Shown here piece after piece: positions 1-6,263 of a stretch of 10,120 bases of DNA; the first letter of the stretch is position 1, and every line of letters starts with the position of its first letter. The DNA is taken from NCBI GenBank assembly GCA_036745875.1, contig DAIOFH010000139.1, positions 1 to 10,120 on the forward strand, written 5' to 3'. The stretch comes from DAIOFH01 sp036745875. Lineage in GTDB: Bacteria; Planctomycetota; SZUA-567. The position numbers and the translations under genes are program-made. A model generated the notes under the pieces. That model was not told the DNA's origin, did no database searches, and saw nothing but the letters and a program-made list of their open reading frames with translations.

Positions 1-100
1 CGCCTTCTTCGTCATGGAAAGGACGTTCATATTATATTGTATTATAAGTAGCCCGACACCTCGGTGGAATAGCCGAAAACCATGCCCATTTTCCGGCCCG
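1..100. other. Left-edge non-coding sequence downstream of the DeoR-type gene
   Basis: No convincing gene is visible. An AT-rich patch at about 29-49 reads, on the minus strand, as two overlapping TATAAT-like hexamers, and a minus-strand ATG at 15-13 could open a gene running off the left edge (MTKKA...). It has no Shine-Dalgarno sequence, so I do not call it. A minus-strand 15-codon ORF (42-89) is probably chance. Nothing here matches an RNA gene or a mobile-element end. Confidence 0.3.
72..97 (-). repeat. Imperfect hairpin just past the DeoR-type stop codon
   Basis: GCCGAAAA (72-79) pairs with TTTTCCGGC (89-97) with one bulged base around a 9-nt loop, starting 4 nt beyond the minus-strand stop codon at 101-103. 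The position suits a 3'-end structure of the regulator mRNA, but no T-run follows on the minus strand, so it is not a standard intrinsic terminator. Confidence 0.3.
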
Positions 101-904
101 TCATACGTCGTGGTCGTCCACGTCAACGGAGTGTATTTTCACGCCGTGCGCGGCGATTGCCTCCATGGCGTTCCGGGGGAGTGCGGAATCGGTGATCATT
201 TCGTTCACGTTGTCCCAGCGGCAGAAATGGAAGCGCGACTGGTTGTCGTATTTCGTCGAGTCGATGATGCAGACGCTTTTTTTGGCCCGCTGGATCATTA
301 TTTCCTTGGTGGCTACGCCGCTGAGGTAATAGTTGCTGATTTCCTGGGTGGTGAAGCCGTTGGCGGAAAAGAGGCAGACATCCATAGCGAACTTCTTGGC
401 GTTGTCGTGGGCGACATAGCCGTCAACCGTCACCTTGTCTCTGGCGAGCGTGCCTCCGAGGAGCATTGTCTCTACCCTGGGCATGCCGAAAGTTTCCTGC
501 GGGATGAGGATGTTGTCGGTGACGATAAGGTATTCCTTGCCGCTGTTGGCAACTTCGCGGGCAACCTGGAGGCAGGTGCTGCCTGAATCCAGGTAGATGC
601 TGCCGCTTGGCGGCAGGAGCCTCACCGCTTCCTTGGCAAGCATCTGCTTGACCAGTTGGTTCTGCCTTGCGCGCTTGTCGAAAAAAAGCGTGTCCTCGCC
701 GGTGTCGCCGAGCATCGCGCCGCCGTGTACGCGGATGACCAAACCTTTGTCCGCCATTTCATTCAGGGTTCGACGGATGGTGATTTCGCTGAGCTTGAGC
801 ATGGCGCATAGTTCAGTGACCTTGACGCTGCGCCTGGAGTGCAGTATCTGCAGAATGAGGTCGCTGCGTCCCTTGCTGGCCCAAGCATCATGCCCTTTGT
901 CCAT
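101..904 (-). CDS. DeoR-family transcriptional regulator (sugar-phosphate-responsive repressor)
   Basis: Predicted cytosolic DNA-binding repressor of the divergent operon. The 267-residue length is typical of DeoR regulators. Residues about 12-63 form the winged helix-turn-helix: VKVTELCAMLKLSEITIRR followed by the RVHGGA wing (58-63). The usual TIRRDL recognition signature reads TIRRTL here (42-47), with Asp replaced by Thr46. The C-terminal effector domain has the DeoR phosphosugar-site marks DSGST (106-110), VTDN (128-131), LGGTL (149-153) and a late DSTKY. The start at 904 is set by an AAGGAG ribosome-binding site (911-916 on the complement) 6 nt upstream. It is divergent from the epimerase-kinase-GRE operon across a control region with a symmetric operator, so it probably represses that operon and perhaps itself, with release by a phosphorylated sugar. 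The family is clear; the effector is unknown. Confidence 0.93.
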   Translation of the reverse strand: MDKGHDAWASKGRSDLILQILHSRRSVKVTELCAMLKLSEITIRRTLNEMADKGLVIRVHGGAMLGDTGEDTLFFDKRARQNQLVKQMLAKEAVRLLPPSGSIYLDSGSTCLQVAREVANSGKEYLIVTDNILIPQETFGMPRVETMLLGGTLARDKVTVDGYVAHDNAKKFAMDVCLFSANGFTTQEISNYYLSGVATKEIMIQRAKKSVCIIDSTKYDNQSRFHFCRWDNVNEMITDSALPRNAMEAIAAHGVKIHSVDVDDHDV

Positions 905-921
905 TCCCCGCTCCTTCTTTT

Positions 922-935
922 GGCAACCGATTGCC
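922..935. repeat. Short inverted repeat upstream of the DeoR-type gene
   Basis: GGCAA-CCGA-TTGCC is a perfect 5-bp inverted repeat with a 4-nt loop, lying 18-31 nt upstream of the regulator start, just outside its ribosome-binding site. It could be a small operator or a leader hairpin affecting the regulator's own expression. Chance occurrence cannot be excluded. Confidence 0.25.
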
Positions 936-1006
936 TACATGGTAAAGGTCGCCGTATTCACTTCTTTTAATTACAGGACAATTGCGCGAAATGCAAAGGA
1001 AAAATC

Positions 1007-1034
1007 TTGACATGACCGATTTTTATGCTAAAAT
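1007..1034 (+). promoter_or_regulatory. Sigma70-type promoter of the epimerase-kinase-GRE operon (P1)
   Basis: A perfect -35 box TTGACA (1007-1012) is followed after 16 bp by TAAAAT (1029-1034), five of six matches to the -10 consensus. Transcription should begin near 1041, leaving a leader of about 257 nt before the epimerase. The promoter lies inside the four-half-site operator, which fits repression by occlusion. Confidence 0.75.
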
Positions 1035-1081
1035 GATCGTTATAAATGAAAAAAACGATCACGGATGACCAAAAAACGGTC
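1014..1081. promoter_or_regulatory. Symmetric four-half-site operator, probably for the DeoR-family regulator
   Basis: Four related 11-bp half-sites share the pattern A/T-rich run-CG(A/G)TC. Two read leftward: GACCGATTTTT (1014-1024) and GATCGTTATAA (1035-1045). Two read rightward: AAAAAACGATC (1050-1060) and AAAAAACGGTC (1071-1081). Outer and inner pairs share one dyad axis at 1047.5, and on each side the half-sites are exactly 21 bp apart, about two helical turns. The core TGATCGTT/AACGATCA (1034-1041 and 1054-1061) is a perfect 8-bp inverted repeat. The array covers the promoter from just past the -35 box to about +40. The geometry suits a dimer-of-dimers. Assignment to the adjacent DeoR protein is inference from position. 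Confidence 0.7.
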
Positions 1082-1170
1082 TCAGTCCATTATGAAACAA
1101 CGTCGCGGGAAATGCCTGTAAGTGCCTATGGAATCGATAGATCCCTGACGCAAAACAGCCTGGACTTTAC

Positions 1171-1182
1171 CTAACGCGTTAG
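1171..1182. promoter_or_regulatory. Perfect 12-bp palindrome, operator-like
   Basis: CTAACGCGTTAG is a perfect palindrome with a central CG, the shape common in LacI/GalR-type operators. No LacI-type gene is present in the window, so the binder, if any, is unknown. Confidence 0.35.
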
Positions 1183-1229
1183 CTGACAACCCGATATTTT
1201 TACCTTATTCCCGACAGATATGAATAGAG

Positions 1230-1248
1230 ACATCAATACGCCTGATGT
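1230..1248. promoter_or_regulatory. Inverted repeat ACATCA-N7-TGATGT in the leader
   Basis: Perfect 6-bp arms at 1230-1235 and 1243-1248 flank a 7-bp spacer, about 50-70 bp upstream of the epimerase start. It could be a regulator site or a weak RNA hairpin. Only symmetry and position support it. Confidence 0.3.
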
Positions 1249-1252
1249 AATT

Positions 1253-1272
1253 GTGAACATGGCAATGTTAAC
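1253..1272. promoter_or_regulatory. Candidate SorC-type operator upstream of the epimerase
   Basis: GTGAACATGGCAATGTTAAC has 8-bp arms matching at 7 of 8 positions around a 4-bp centre. It contains a TGAACA half-site (1254-1259), which resembles half-sites I recall for SorC/DeoR-type regulators such as B. subtilis DeoR. Similar half-sites sit upstream of deoC and of the binding-protein gene. It ends 12 nt before the epimerase Shine-Dalgarno GGAGAG (1284-1289). Binding by the SorC-family protein of this window is inference. Confidence 0.4.
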
Positions 1273-1297
1273 CGGTTGTTTTTGGAGAGTATAAATT

Positions 1298-2014
1298 ATG
1301 CGATCTGTGAAACGCGGTGATATCACCCTATCCGCTTCGGTAAGTTGTATGGATCTGATGCATCTCGCCGATGATACCGAAAAGGTCAACGACAGTGATG
1401 TCGCTTTTTACCACTTTGACGTGGTTGACGGCGAATTCAATAAATGTTTCATCCTCGGCAGTCCCACGCTGGAAGCGCTCAGGAAGTACACCGACCTTCC
1501 GATAGAGGCACACCTCGCCGTGTTGAAGCCAGAGGATTTCCTCGCCCAGTATGTTGACGCAGGGGCGGATTATATCGCCTTCCATGTCGAGACCCAGCCT
1601 GTCGACGAAACGCTCAGGTTGTGCGAAAAGGTCAAATCCCTCGGGGCGAAGCCGATTATCGCACTGCGGACGGAAACGCGGCTTGACGACTCCCACGCTT
1701 CCATCCTCCGGGAGGTCGAATGGGTGCTGAAGCTACTGGTGCAGCCTGGCTATGCGGGGCAAAAACTGAACCAGCAGGCAATAGACTCCCTTCGCCATCT
1801 TGTCCAGACCGTCAGGAAACACGCGCCCGGCGTGGGTGTGCAGGCGGACGGCAATGTCAACCCGGCCACTATTCCCGAAATCGTCGCCGCCGGCGCCGAT
1901 ATCCTTACCGGAGGCACCTCCGGCCTGTTCCTGACGCCGGACGTGGCGGGCAATGCCCGGAAAATGCGGTCGAAGGCCCTGGAAGCGAAAAAAGCGGCGG
2001 CAACTTCAGCGTAA
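1298..2014 (+). CDS. AlsE-like ribulose/allulose-phosphate 3-epimerase family protein
   Basis: A cytosolic TIM-barrel metal enzyme that would interconvert ketose phosphates at C3, for example allulose-6-P with fructose-6-P or ribulose-5-P with xylulose-5-P. All four family metal ligands are present: His39 and Asp41 in HFDVVDG, His72 in EAHLAV, and Asp184 in ADGNVN. The phosphate-site loops VQPGYAGQ (148-155) and GGTSGLF near residue 205 are also recognisable. SxxCMDL near the N-terminus, GTSGLF and the Ala/Lys-rich tail resemble E. coli AlsE more than Rpe. Length is 238 residues against about 230 for the family. The start follows GGAGAG by 8 nt. It is the first gene of the operon, 35 bp before the kinase. 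In the E. coli allose locus an AlsE epimerase also sits beside a ROK kinase. Family is secure; substrate is not. Confidence 0.85.
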   Translation: MRSVKRGDITLSASVSCMDLMHLADDTEKVNDSDVAFYHFDVVDGEFNKCFILGSPTLEALRKYTDLPIEAHLAVLKPEDFLAQYVDAGADYIAFHVETQPVDETLRLCEKVKSLGAKPIIALRTETRLDDSHASILREVEWVLKLLVQPGYAGQKLNQQAIDSLRHLVQTVRKHAPGVGVQADGNVNPATIPEIVAAGADILTGGTSGLFLTPDVAGNARKMRSKALEAKKAAATSA

Positions 2015-2049
2015 CAGCAGAAGATTACATCCAAAGTAAAGGGATTTCG

Positions 2050-3864
2050 ATGTCAACTGCCGGATTGGATCAAGCCCTCTATCTCAATCAGGTGACGGCG
2101 GCCTATTCCTCTCTCGCCGATGCGGCTCGTGTGGTGTTTTTAGATACGGTGAACAGCAAGGGCGAGGTTGTCGCCCACAAGTTCGCCGTTCCCCATTCGA
2201 CCGCGTGCACGGACGCCGAACTGCGGGTGCGCGACTCCTACATTCTTGCCCAGCTCAACAACCTCTTTGTTACTTTTGGCGGCGCGAAGCTGACGGCGTA
2301 CCTGCCGCTGTCGGATAAAAGGCTCCTTCTGGCCGTGACGTCGGCGGTGGCGGAATTCGCCTTTGACCGCCTGACGAACGACCGCAGCGGTTTTGGTTCA
2401 TTCGCCAATTACATGGACCGGATCAACCGCAGTTCCGGCCTTCCCCGCTTCGCTGTCGATTATCGCGACATTGCGGAGTACCTGAACCCGGAGCCCGACC
2501 GCTGTTACCGGCTTTTCGCGGAGGATTGCTTTGGCGAAGAGCGGGAAATGCTCAGGCGCGCCGTTACCAGCCTGGACGGGAAAGTTTTTGTCGGTCTCGA
2601 TGTGGGCGGCACCGGCATCAAGGCCGCCGCGGTTGTGAACGGTGAAATTGCCGCGCTGTATGCCTATTCATGGCATCCCGCCACATTTTCCTACACCCGC
2701 GAGATTGTCGAGCCGATTGTCGACGTGGCGACCCTTATGGCGGCCGCGGCCGCCATCCACCAAAAATGGCCGGAGCATCCGCTGTTTACTGAAATCCGGA
2801 ACAGCGAGCGCCAGGAGGCGCTTCCTGACCTGCTCGTGCGGGCCAAAGCCGCTGCCGATGAACTTGCCGGCGATATTGCCCTCGTCGACGGCCTGGTCTG
2901 CGGTTTCCCTGACATCGTCATCAACGACAAGGTCGTGGGGGGCGAAGTCTACAAGCTGCGCGGCATACGTCAGCGCGATCCCGCCGGTTATGACGCGGAC
3001 TTTTCCGTCATCATGAATCTTGACGATTCCCTGCGCCACCTGTGCAAACCTGACGGCGAGACGGTGGTGTACAACGACGGGTTCATCACCTCGTATGTGA
3101 TTTCAGCCGAACGCCTGTTTGCCGGGGTTGACGGCGGCGAGAACTGTTGCCTGCTCGTTCACACCATCGGCACCGAGATGGGCACCGGCATCATTTGTCC
3201 CTTTGGCGCGGACCAGGACATTCCGATCGAAGGCTACAACTGGATCGTCGACCTTGCACGCGGCGAGGATTCTACCCTGGACGCGGACGACGTCCGCAGC
3301 TCCGTGAATTTCAATACCGCCGTCCCCGGTACGATACAGAAGGTCATTTCGCAAAGCGGCCTGATCCGGCTGGCTGTGAAGAATTTCGCAGCTACCGAGC
3401 CTGAACGCATCGACGAACTGCTGCGCGAGGGGTTGTTGCATTGGGAGGAAAGGCCGGGCGGGAAAATACTTGCAGTCCCGATGCACCCCTATGACCGCAG
3501 GAGCGACCTGGTCAGGCGCCTTGTCGCCATGCTCAGGGACGGGAATGTTTCCGTCTCGAACGCCTACCGGGAAATGGGCATGGTGCTTGGCGTGCTTGTG
3601 GAGGCGATGGACTCCATGCTCGACGGGGTCAGCCACGAGCGCTTTGTTTCCGGCGGCGTGGTCGCCGACGACGAGTGTTTGCGCTGTTTTTCCGAAGGCC
3701 TCAAGTCGGCCTATCCCGAATACTCTGTTCGCCGCCTTGACGCCGATGTTTGTTCCACTCCCTTGTTGAAAAAACTGTCACGCGCCGATATTGGTTTTAT
3801 GACGGCGGTGGGTTCCTGTTATATCGCTTCGAAACGGCTTCTTAAAAAGGCATCCAAGCGCTGA
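2050..3864 (+). CDS. Large ROK/hexokinase-like sugar kinase with unknown N-terminal region
   Basis: Predicted cytosolic kinase of 604 residues, about twice the usual ROK length of roughly 300. The ASKHA-fold motifs are in order: phosphate-1 loop GLDVGGTGIK (182-191), probable catalytic base Asp343 in VVYNDGF, phosphate-2 loop HTIGTEMGTGI (371-381), and adenosine motif FVSGGVV (532-538). The ROK zinc motif CxCGxxGC is absent. Residues 1 to about 175 precede the kinase core and match no domain I can name; they carry no signal peptide or membrane segment. The middle of the core is also enlarged. AAAGGGA lies 6 nt before the ATG at 2050, and no upstream in-frame start follows the epimerase stop. 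The gene lies between the epimerase and the GRE, so it probably phosphorylates the pathway substrate or an intermediate. A non-kinase sugar-sensing role is possible. Confidence 0.75.
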   Translation: MSTAGLDQALYLNQVTAAYSSLADAARVVFLDTVNSKGEVVAHKFAVPHSTACTDAELRVRDSYILAQLNNLFVTFGGAKLTAYLPLSDKRLLLAVTSAVAEFAFDRLTNDRSGFGSFANYMDRINRSSGLPRFAVDYRDIAEYLNPEPDRCYRLFAEDCFGEEREMLRRAVTSLDGKVFVGLDVGGTGIKAAAVVNGEIAALYAYSWHPATFSYTREIVEPIVDVATLMAAAAAIHQKWPEHPLFTEIRNSERQEALPDLLVRAKAAADELAGDIALVDGLVCGFPDIVINDKVVGGEVYKLRGIRQRDPAGYDADFSVIMNLDDSLRHLCKPDGETVVYNDGFITSYVISAERLFAGVDGGENCCLLVHTIGTEMGTGIICPFGADQDIPIEGYNWIVDLARGEDSTLDADDVRSSVNFNTAVPGTIQKVISQSGLIRLAVKNFAATEPERIDELLREGLLHWEERPGGKILAVPMHPYDRRSDLVRRLVAMLRDGNVSVSNAYREMGMVLGVLVEAMDSMLDGVSHERFVSGGVVADDECLRCFSEGLKSAYPEYSVRRLDADVCSTPLLKKLSRADIGFMTAVGSCYIASKRLLKKASKR

Positions 3865-3884
3865 CCAGGAAAGGAAACGCTATC

Positions 3885-6263
3885 ATGACGACAATTCTGA
3901 ACAACCTGATGGAAGATATCGCCAATCTTGGGCAGCCGCCCCGTATCGGCCGCCTCCGTGAGGCGATGGTGTCGGAGCCCAGGTACATGTCCATGGAGCA
4001 GGCTCGCATCATCACCCGTGTCTATAAGGAAAACGAGGGGGACACGGTTGCGGTCAAACGCGCCAAATCACTGGCCGCCGCATTGCGCCAACTGGAAATC
4101 ACCATCCAGCCGGAGGAGTTGATAGTCGGCAACCGCACCGCCGGGGTGCGCGGGGGCGTTGTCTTCCCCGAAGCCGGCATTTCCTGGATCGACAAGGAAA
4201 TTGAAAACCTGGCCACCCGCCCCCAGGACAAGTTTCTGGTGAAACCGGGTGACTTGGAGATTTTCCGGACGGAGATCCTTCCGTACTGGAAGGGAAAAAC
4301 CCTTGAAGACGTCATCCGTGCGGAAGCGGGGGAAGTCGTCGACGCCATCGCCCGCGTCGTCAAGATCAACCAGAAAGACCACGCCCAGGGCCATATCTGT
4401 CCGGATACGGCGAAGTGGCTGAAAGTCGGGCCTGCCGGCCTGATCGTCGAAGCGCGGGAAGAAATGGCCAGGCACCCGGATAAAGCTGAATTTTACCGCT
4501 GCGTCATTATGGTGTTGGAGGCGGCCTGCGATTTTATGCGCCGCTATGCCGCGCTTGCCGAGGAAACGGCGACGCGCCAGCCGGAGTACGGCGAAACGCT
4601 CCTCGAAGTGGCCCGCATCTGCAGGAAGCTCGCGGAAAGACCCGCGGAGTCGTTCCACGAAGCCCTGCAGTCCCTGTGGTTCCTTTTCACCATACTGCAC
4701 ATGGAAAGCAATGCCTCGTCGTTTTCCCCCGGCAGGGTCGACCAGTATCTCTATCCGTATCTACGCCGCGACGTTGATGCGGGCCGTCTGGACGCGGAGG
4801 GCGCCCTCGAACTGGTCGAAGCCTTGTGGCTTAAGTGCAACCAGATCGTCTACATGCGCAATGCCCACAGCGCCGAGTTTTTCGCCGGATTCCCCATAGG
4901 CTTCAATGTCGCCATGGGCGGCATCGATGCGGACGGCAACGATGCGGTCAACGAATTGAGCTATCTCTTCCTGAAGGCGCAGGAGCACCTCGCCCTGCCG
5001 CAGCCGAACCTGTCGGCGCGACTGCATGCGAACAGTCCGGAGAGTTTTGTCCGCGAATGCGCCAGGGTCATCGGCAAGGGCGGCGGCATGCCGCAGATTT
5101 TCAACGACGAGAGCATCATCCCGGCGCTTATGCGGCAAGGGATTGAAAAAGCCGACGCCATGAATTACGCCATTGTCGGCTGTGTGGAACTGACCACCCA
5201 CGGCAACAATCTCGGCTGGTCCGACGCCGCCATGTTCAACCTCGTCAAGGCGCTGGAACTGGCATTGAATGACGGCGTGTGCCTGCTGACCGGCGAACAA
5301 CTGGGGCCCCGGACCGGAACCGTCGCCGAATTTGAAACATACGCCGACGTGGAAAGGGCCTATGCGGAACAAATCGACTATTTCTTCGACAGGATGATCG
5401 TCGCCTGCGAAAAGGTGGAGGAAATCCATCAGAGGATTTTGCCGTCGGCCTTCCTTTCCTCCGTCATCGACAATTGCATCGCCAAGGGAACTGATGTCAC
5501 TGCGGGCGGGGCGAAATACAACCTCTCCGGCATCCAGATCATCCAGGGCGCGAACATCGCGGATTGCCTCGCCGCGTTGAAAATGCTGGTCTTCGATGAA
5601 AAGGTTGTTGACGCCACGGAACTCCTTGACGCCCTCAGGCGCAACTTCTCCGGGGACGAACAGCTGCGCCAGCGCCTTTTGAACAAGGCCCCGAAGTACG
5701 GCAACGATGTCGAGTGGGTCGACACCCTCGCCAATCAATGGGTGGTTTACTTCGCGGACAAATTCGAAGGCCTCAAGAATTATCGCGGCGGCAGATACCA
5801 CACCGGGCTCTACACCGTGAGCGCCCACGTGCCGATGGGGGCGAACGTGGGGGCGACGGCGGACGGCAGGCGGGCGAGAGAGCCGCTGGCGGACGGCGGC
5901 ATGTCCGCCGTGTACGGCCGCGACAAAAAAGGGCCGACCGCACTGTTGAAATCGGTGTCGAGGGTCGATTCGCGGCGCGGTTCGAACGGCACGCTTCTCA
6001 ATATGAAATTCCTTCCCCAGGTATTTACCGCCAAAGACGGCATTGCCAAGTTCGCCGGGCTTCTCAGGGCGTTTGTAGGGCTTGGAATCAACCATGTGCA
6101 GTTCAACGTCATCAACAAGGAGGAGCTGCTGGCTGCGCAGCAGGATCCCGACGCATACCGCAGCCTTACGATCCGTGTCGCGGGCTATACCGCATACTTC
6201 ACGGAATTGGCGCATGACCTGCAGAACGAAATCATCGCCCGCACCAGCTATGGCGAATTATGA
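3885..6263 (+). CDS. Glycyl radical enzyme, dehydratase-like group (PFL superfamily)
   Basis: A cytosolic oxygen-sensitive enzyme of 792 residues, normal length for the family. The glycyl radical site is RVAGY, Gly767, 26 residues from the C-terminus. The thiyl site is Cys433 in YAIVGCVE, with Glu435 and, 14 residues after the Cys, Asp447 in GWSDAA; this matches the C-E-D set of B12-independent glycerol dehydratase and argues against pyruvate formate-lyase, which uses a Cys-Cys pair. His170 (GHICPD) fits the substrate-binding His region. At ESNASS (274-279) the glycerol dehydratase/E. coli YbiW motif ESNGHS has His replaced by Ser278. Position 436 is Leu where dehydratases usually have Pro. 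Probable reaction: radical dehydration or C-O cleavage of a polyol or sugar phosphate. It starts 20 nt after the kinase, behind AAGGAA, and overlaps the activase start by 4 nt. No compartment-targeting extension is seen. Exact substrate unknown; a generic formate acetyltransferase label would mislead. Confidence 0.9.
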   Translation: MTTILNNLMEDIANLGQPPRIGRLREAMVSEPRYMSMEQARIITRVYKENEGDTVAVKRAKSLAAALRQLEITIQPEELIVGNRTAGVRGGVVFPEAGISWIDKEIENLATRPQDKFLVKPGDLEIFRTEILPYWKGKTLEDVIRAEAGEVVDAIARVVKINQKDHAQGHICPDTAKWLKVGPAGLIVEAREEMARHPDKAEFYRCVIMVLEAACDFMRRYAALAEETATRQPEYGETLLEVARICRKLAERPAESFHEALQSLWFLFTILHMESNASSFSPGRVDQYLYPYLRRDVDAGRLDAEGALELVEALWLKCNQIVYMRNAHSAEFFAGFPIGFNVAMGGIDADGNDAVNELSYLFLKAQEHLALPQPNLSARLHANSPESFVRECARVIGKGGGMPQIFNDESIIPALMRQGIEKADAMNYAIVGCVELTTHGNNLGWSDAAMFNLVKALELALNDGVCLLTGEQLGPRTGTVAEFETYADVERAYAEQIDYFFDRMIVACEKVEEIHQRILPSAFLSSVIDNCIAKGTDVTAGGAKYNLSGIQIIQGANIADCLAALKMLVFDEKVVDATELLDALRRNFSGDEQLRQRLLNKAPKYGNDVEWVDTLANQWVVYFADKFEGLKNYRGGRYHTGLYTVSAHVPMGANVGATADGRRAREPLADGGMSAVYGRDKKGPTALLKSVSRVDSRRGSNGTLLNMKFLPQVFTAKDGIAKFAGLLRAFVGLGINHVQFNVINKEELLAAQQDPDAYRSLTIRVAGYTAYFTELAHDLQNEIIARTSYGEL

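Larger units (their letters stand above)
1041..1297 (+). other. Long untranslated leader of the main operon
   Basis: This is the stretch between the predicted transcription start and the epimerase ATG. It is AT-rich compared with the genes and holds three separate palindromes (1171-1182, 1230-1248, 1253-1272) and an 18-codon basic ORF (1065-1121) without a clear ribosome-binding site. I recognise no riboswitch, T-box, tRNA or intrinsic terminator in it. A second promoter nearer the gene is possible (CTGACA at 1183-1188 has no good -10 partner), so the leader length is provisional. Confidence 0.45.

Noticed and set aside
14..586. A plus-strand 190-codon frame opposite the DeoR-family gene
   Set aside because: It is antisense to a clearly recognisable regulator, has no Shine-Dalgarno sequence and shows no protein family features.
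1012..1068. An 18-codon ORF (MTDFYAKM...) over the P1 promoter
   Set aside because: Its ATG lies within the -35 region, upstream of the predicted transcription start, so it would not be on the P1 transcript.
1041..1297. A riboswitch or attenuator in the long leader
   Set aside because: I could not match conserved cores of common riboswitches, and no terminator hairpin with a T-run is present. The symmetric elements look more like protein-binding sites.
4761..6215. A 484-codon open frame on the minus strand inside the GRE gene
   Set aside because: It lies opposite a full-length GRE whose catalytic residues are all intact. Long antisense frames are common in GC-rich genes; its sequence shows no domain and no ribosome-binding site.
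3885..6263. Calling the GRE a pyruvate formate-lyase
   Set aside because: PFL has adjacent catalytic cysteines; here a single Cys433 is in GCVE with the Glu and Asp of dehydratase-type enzymes.
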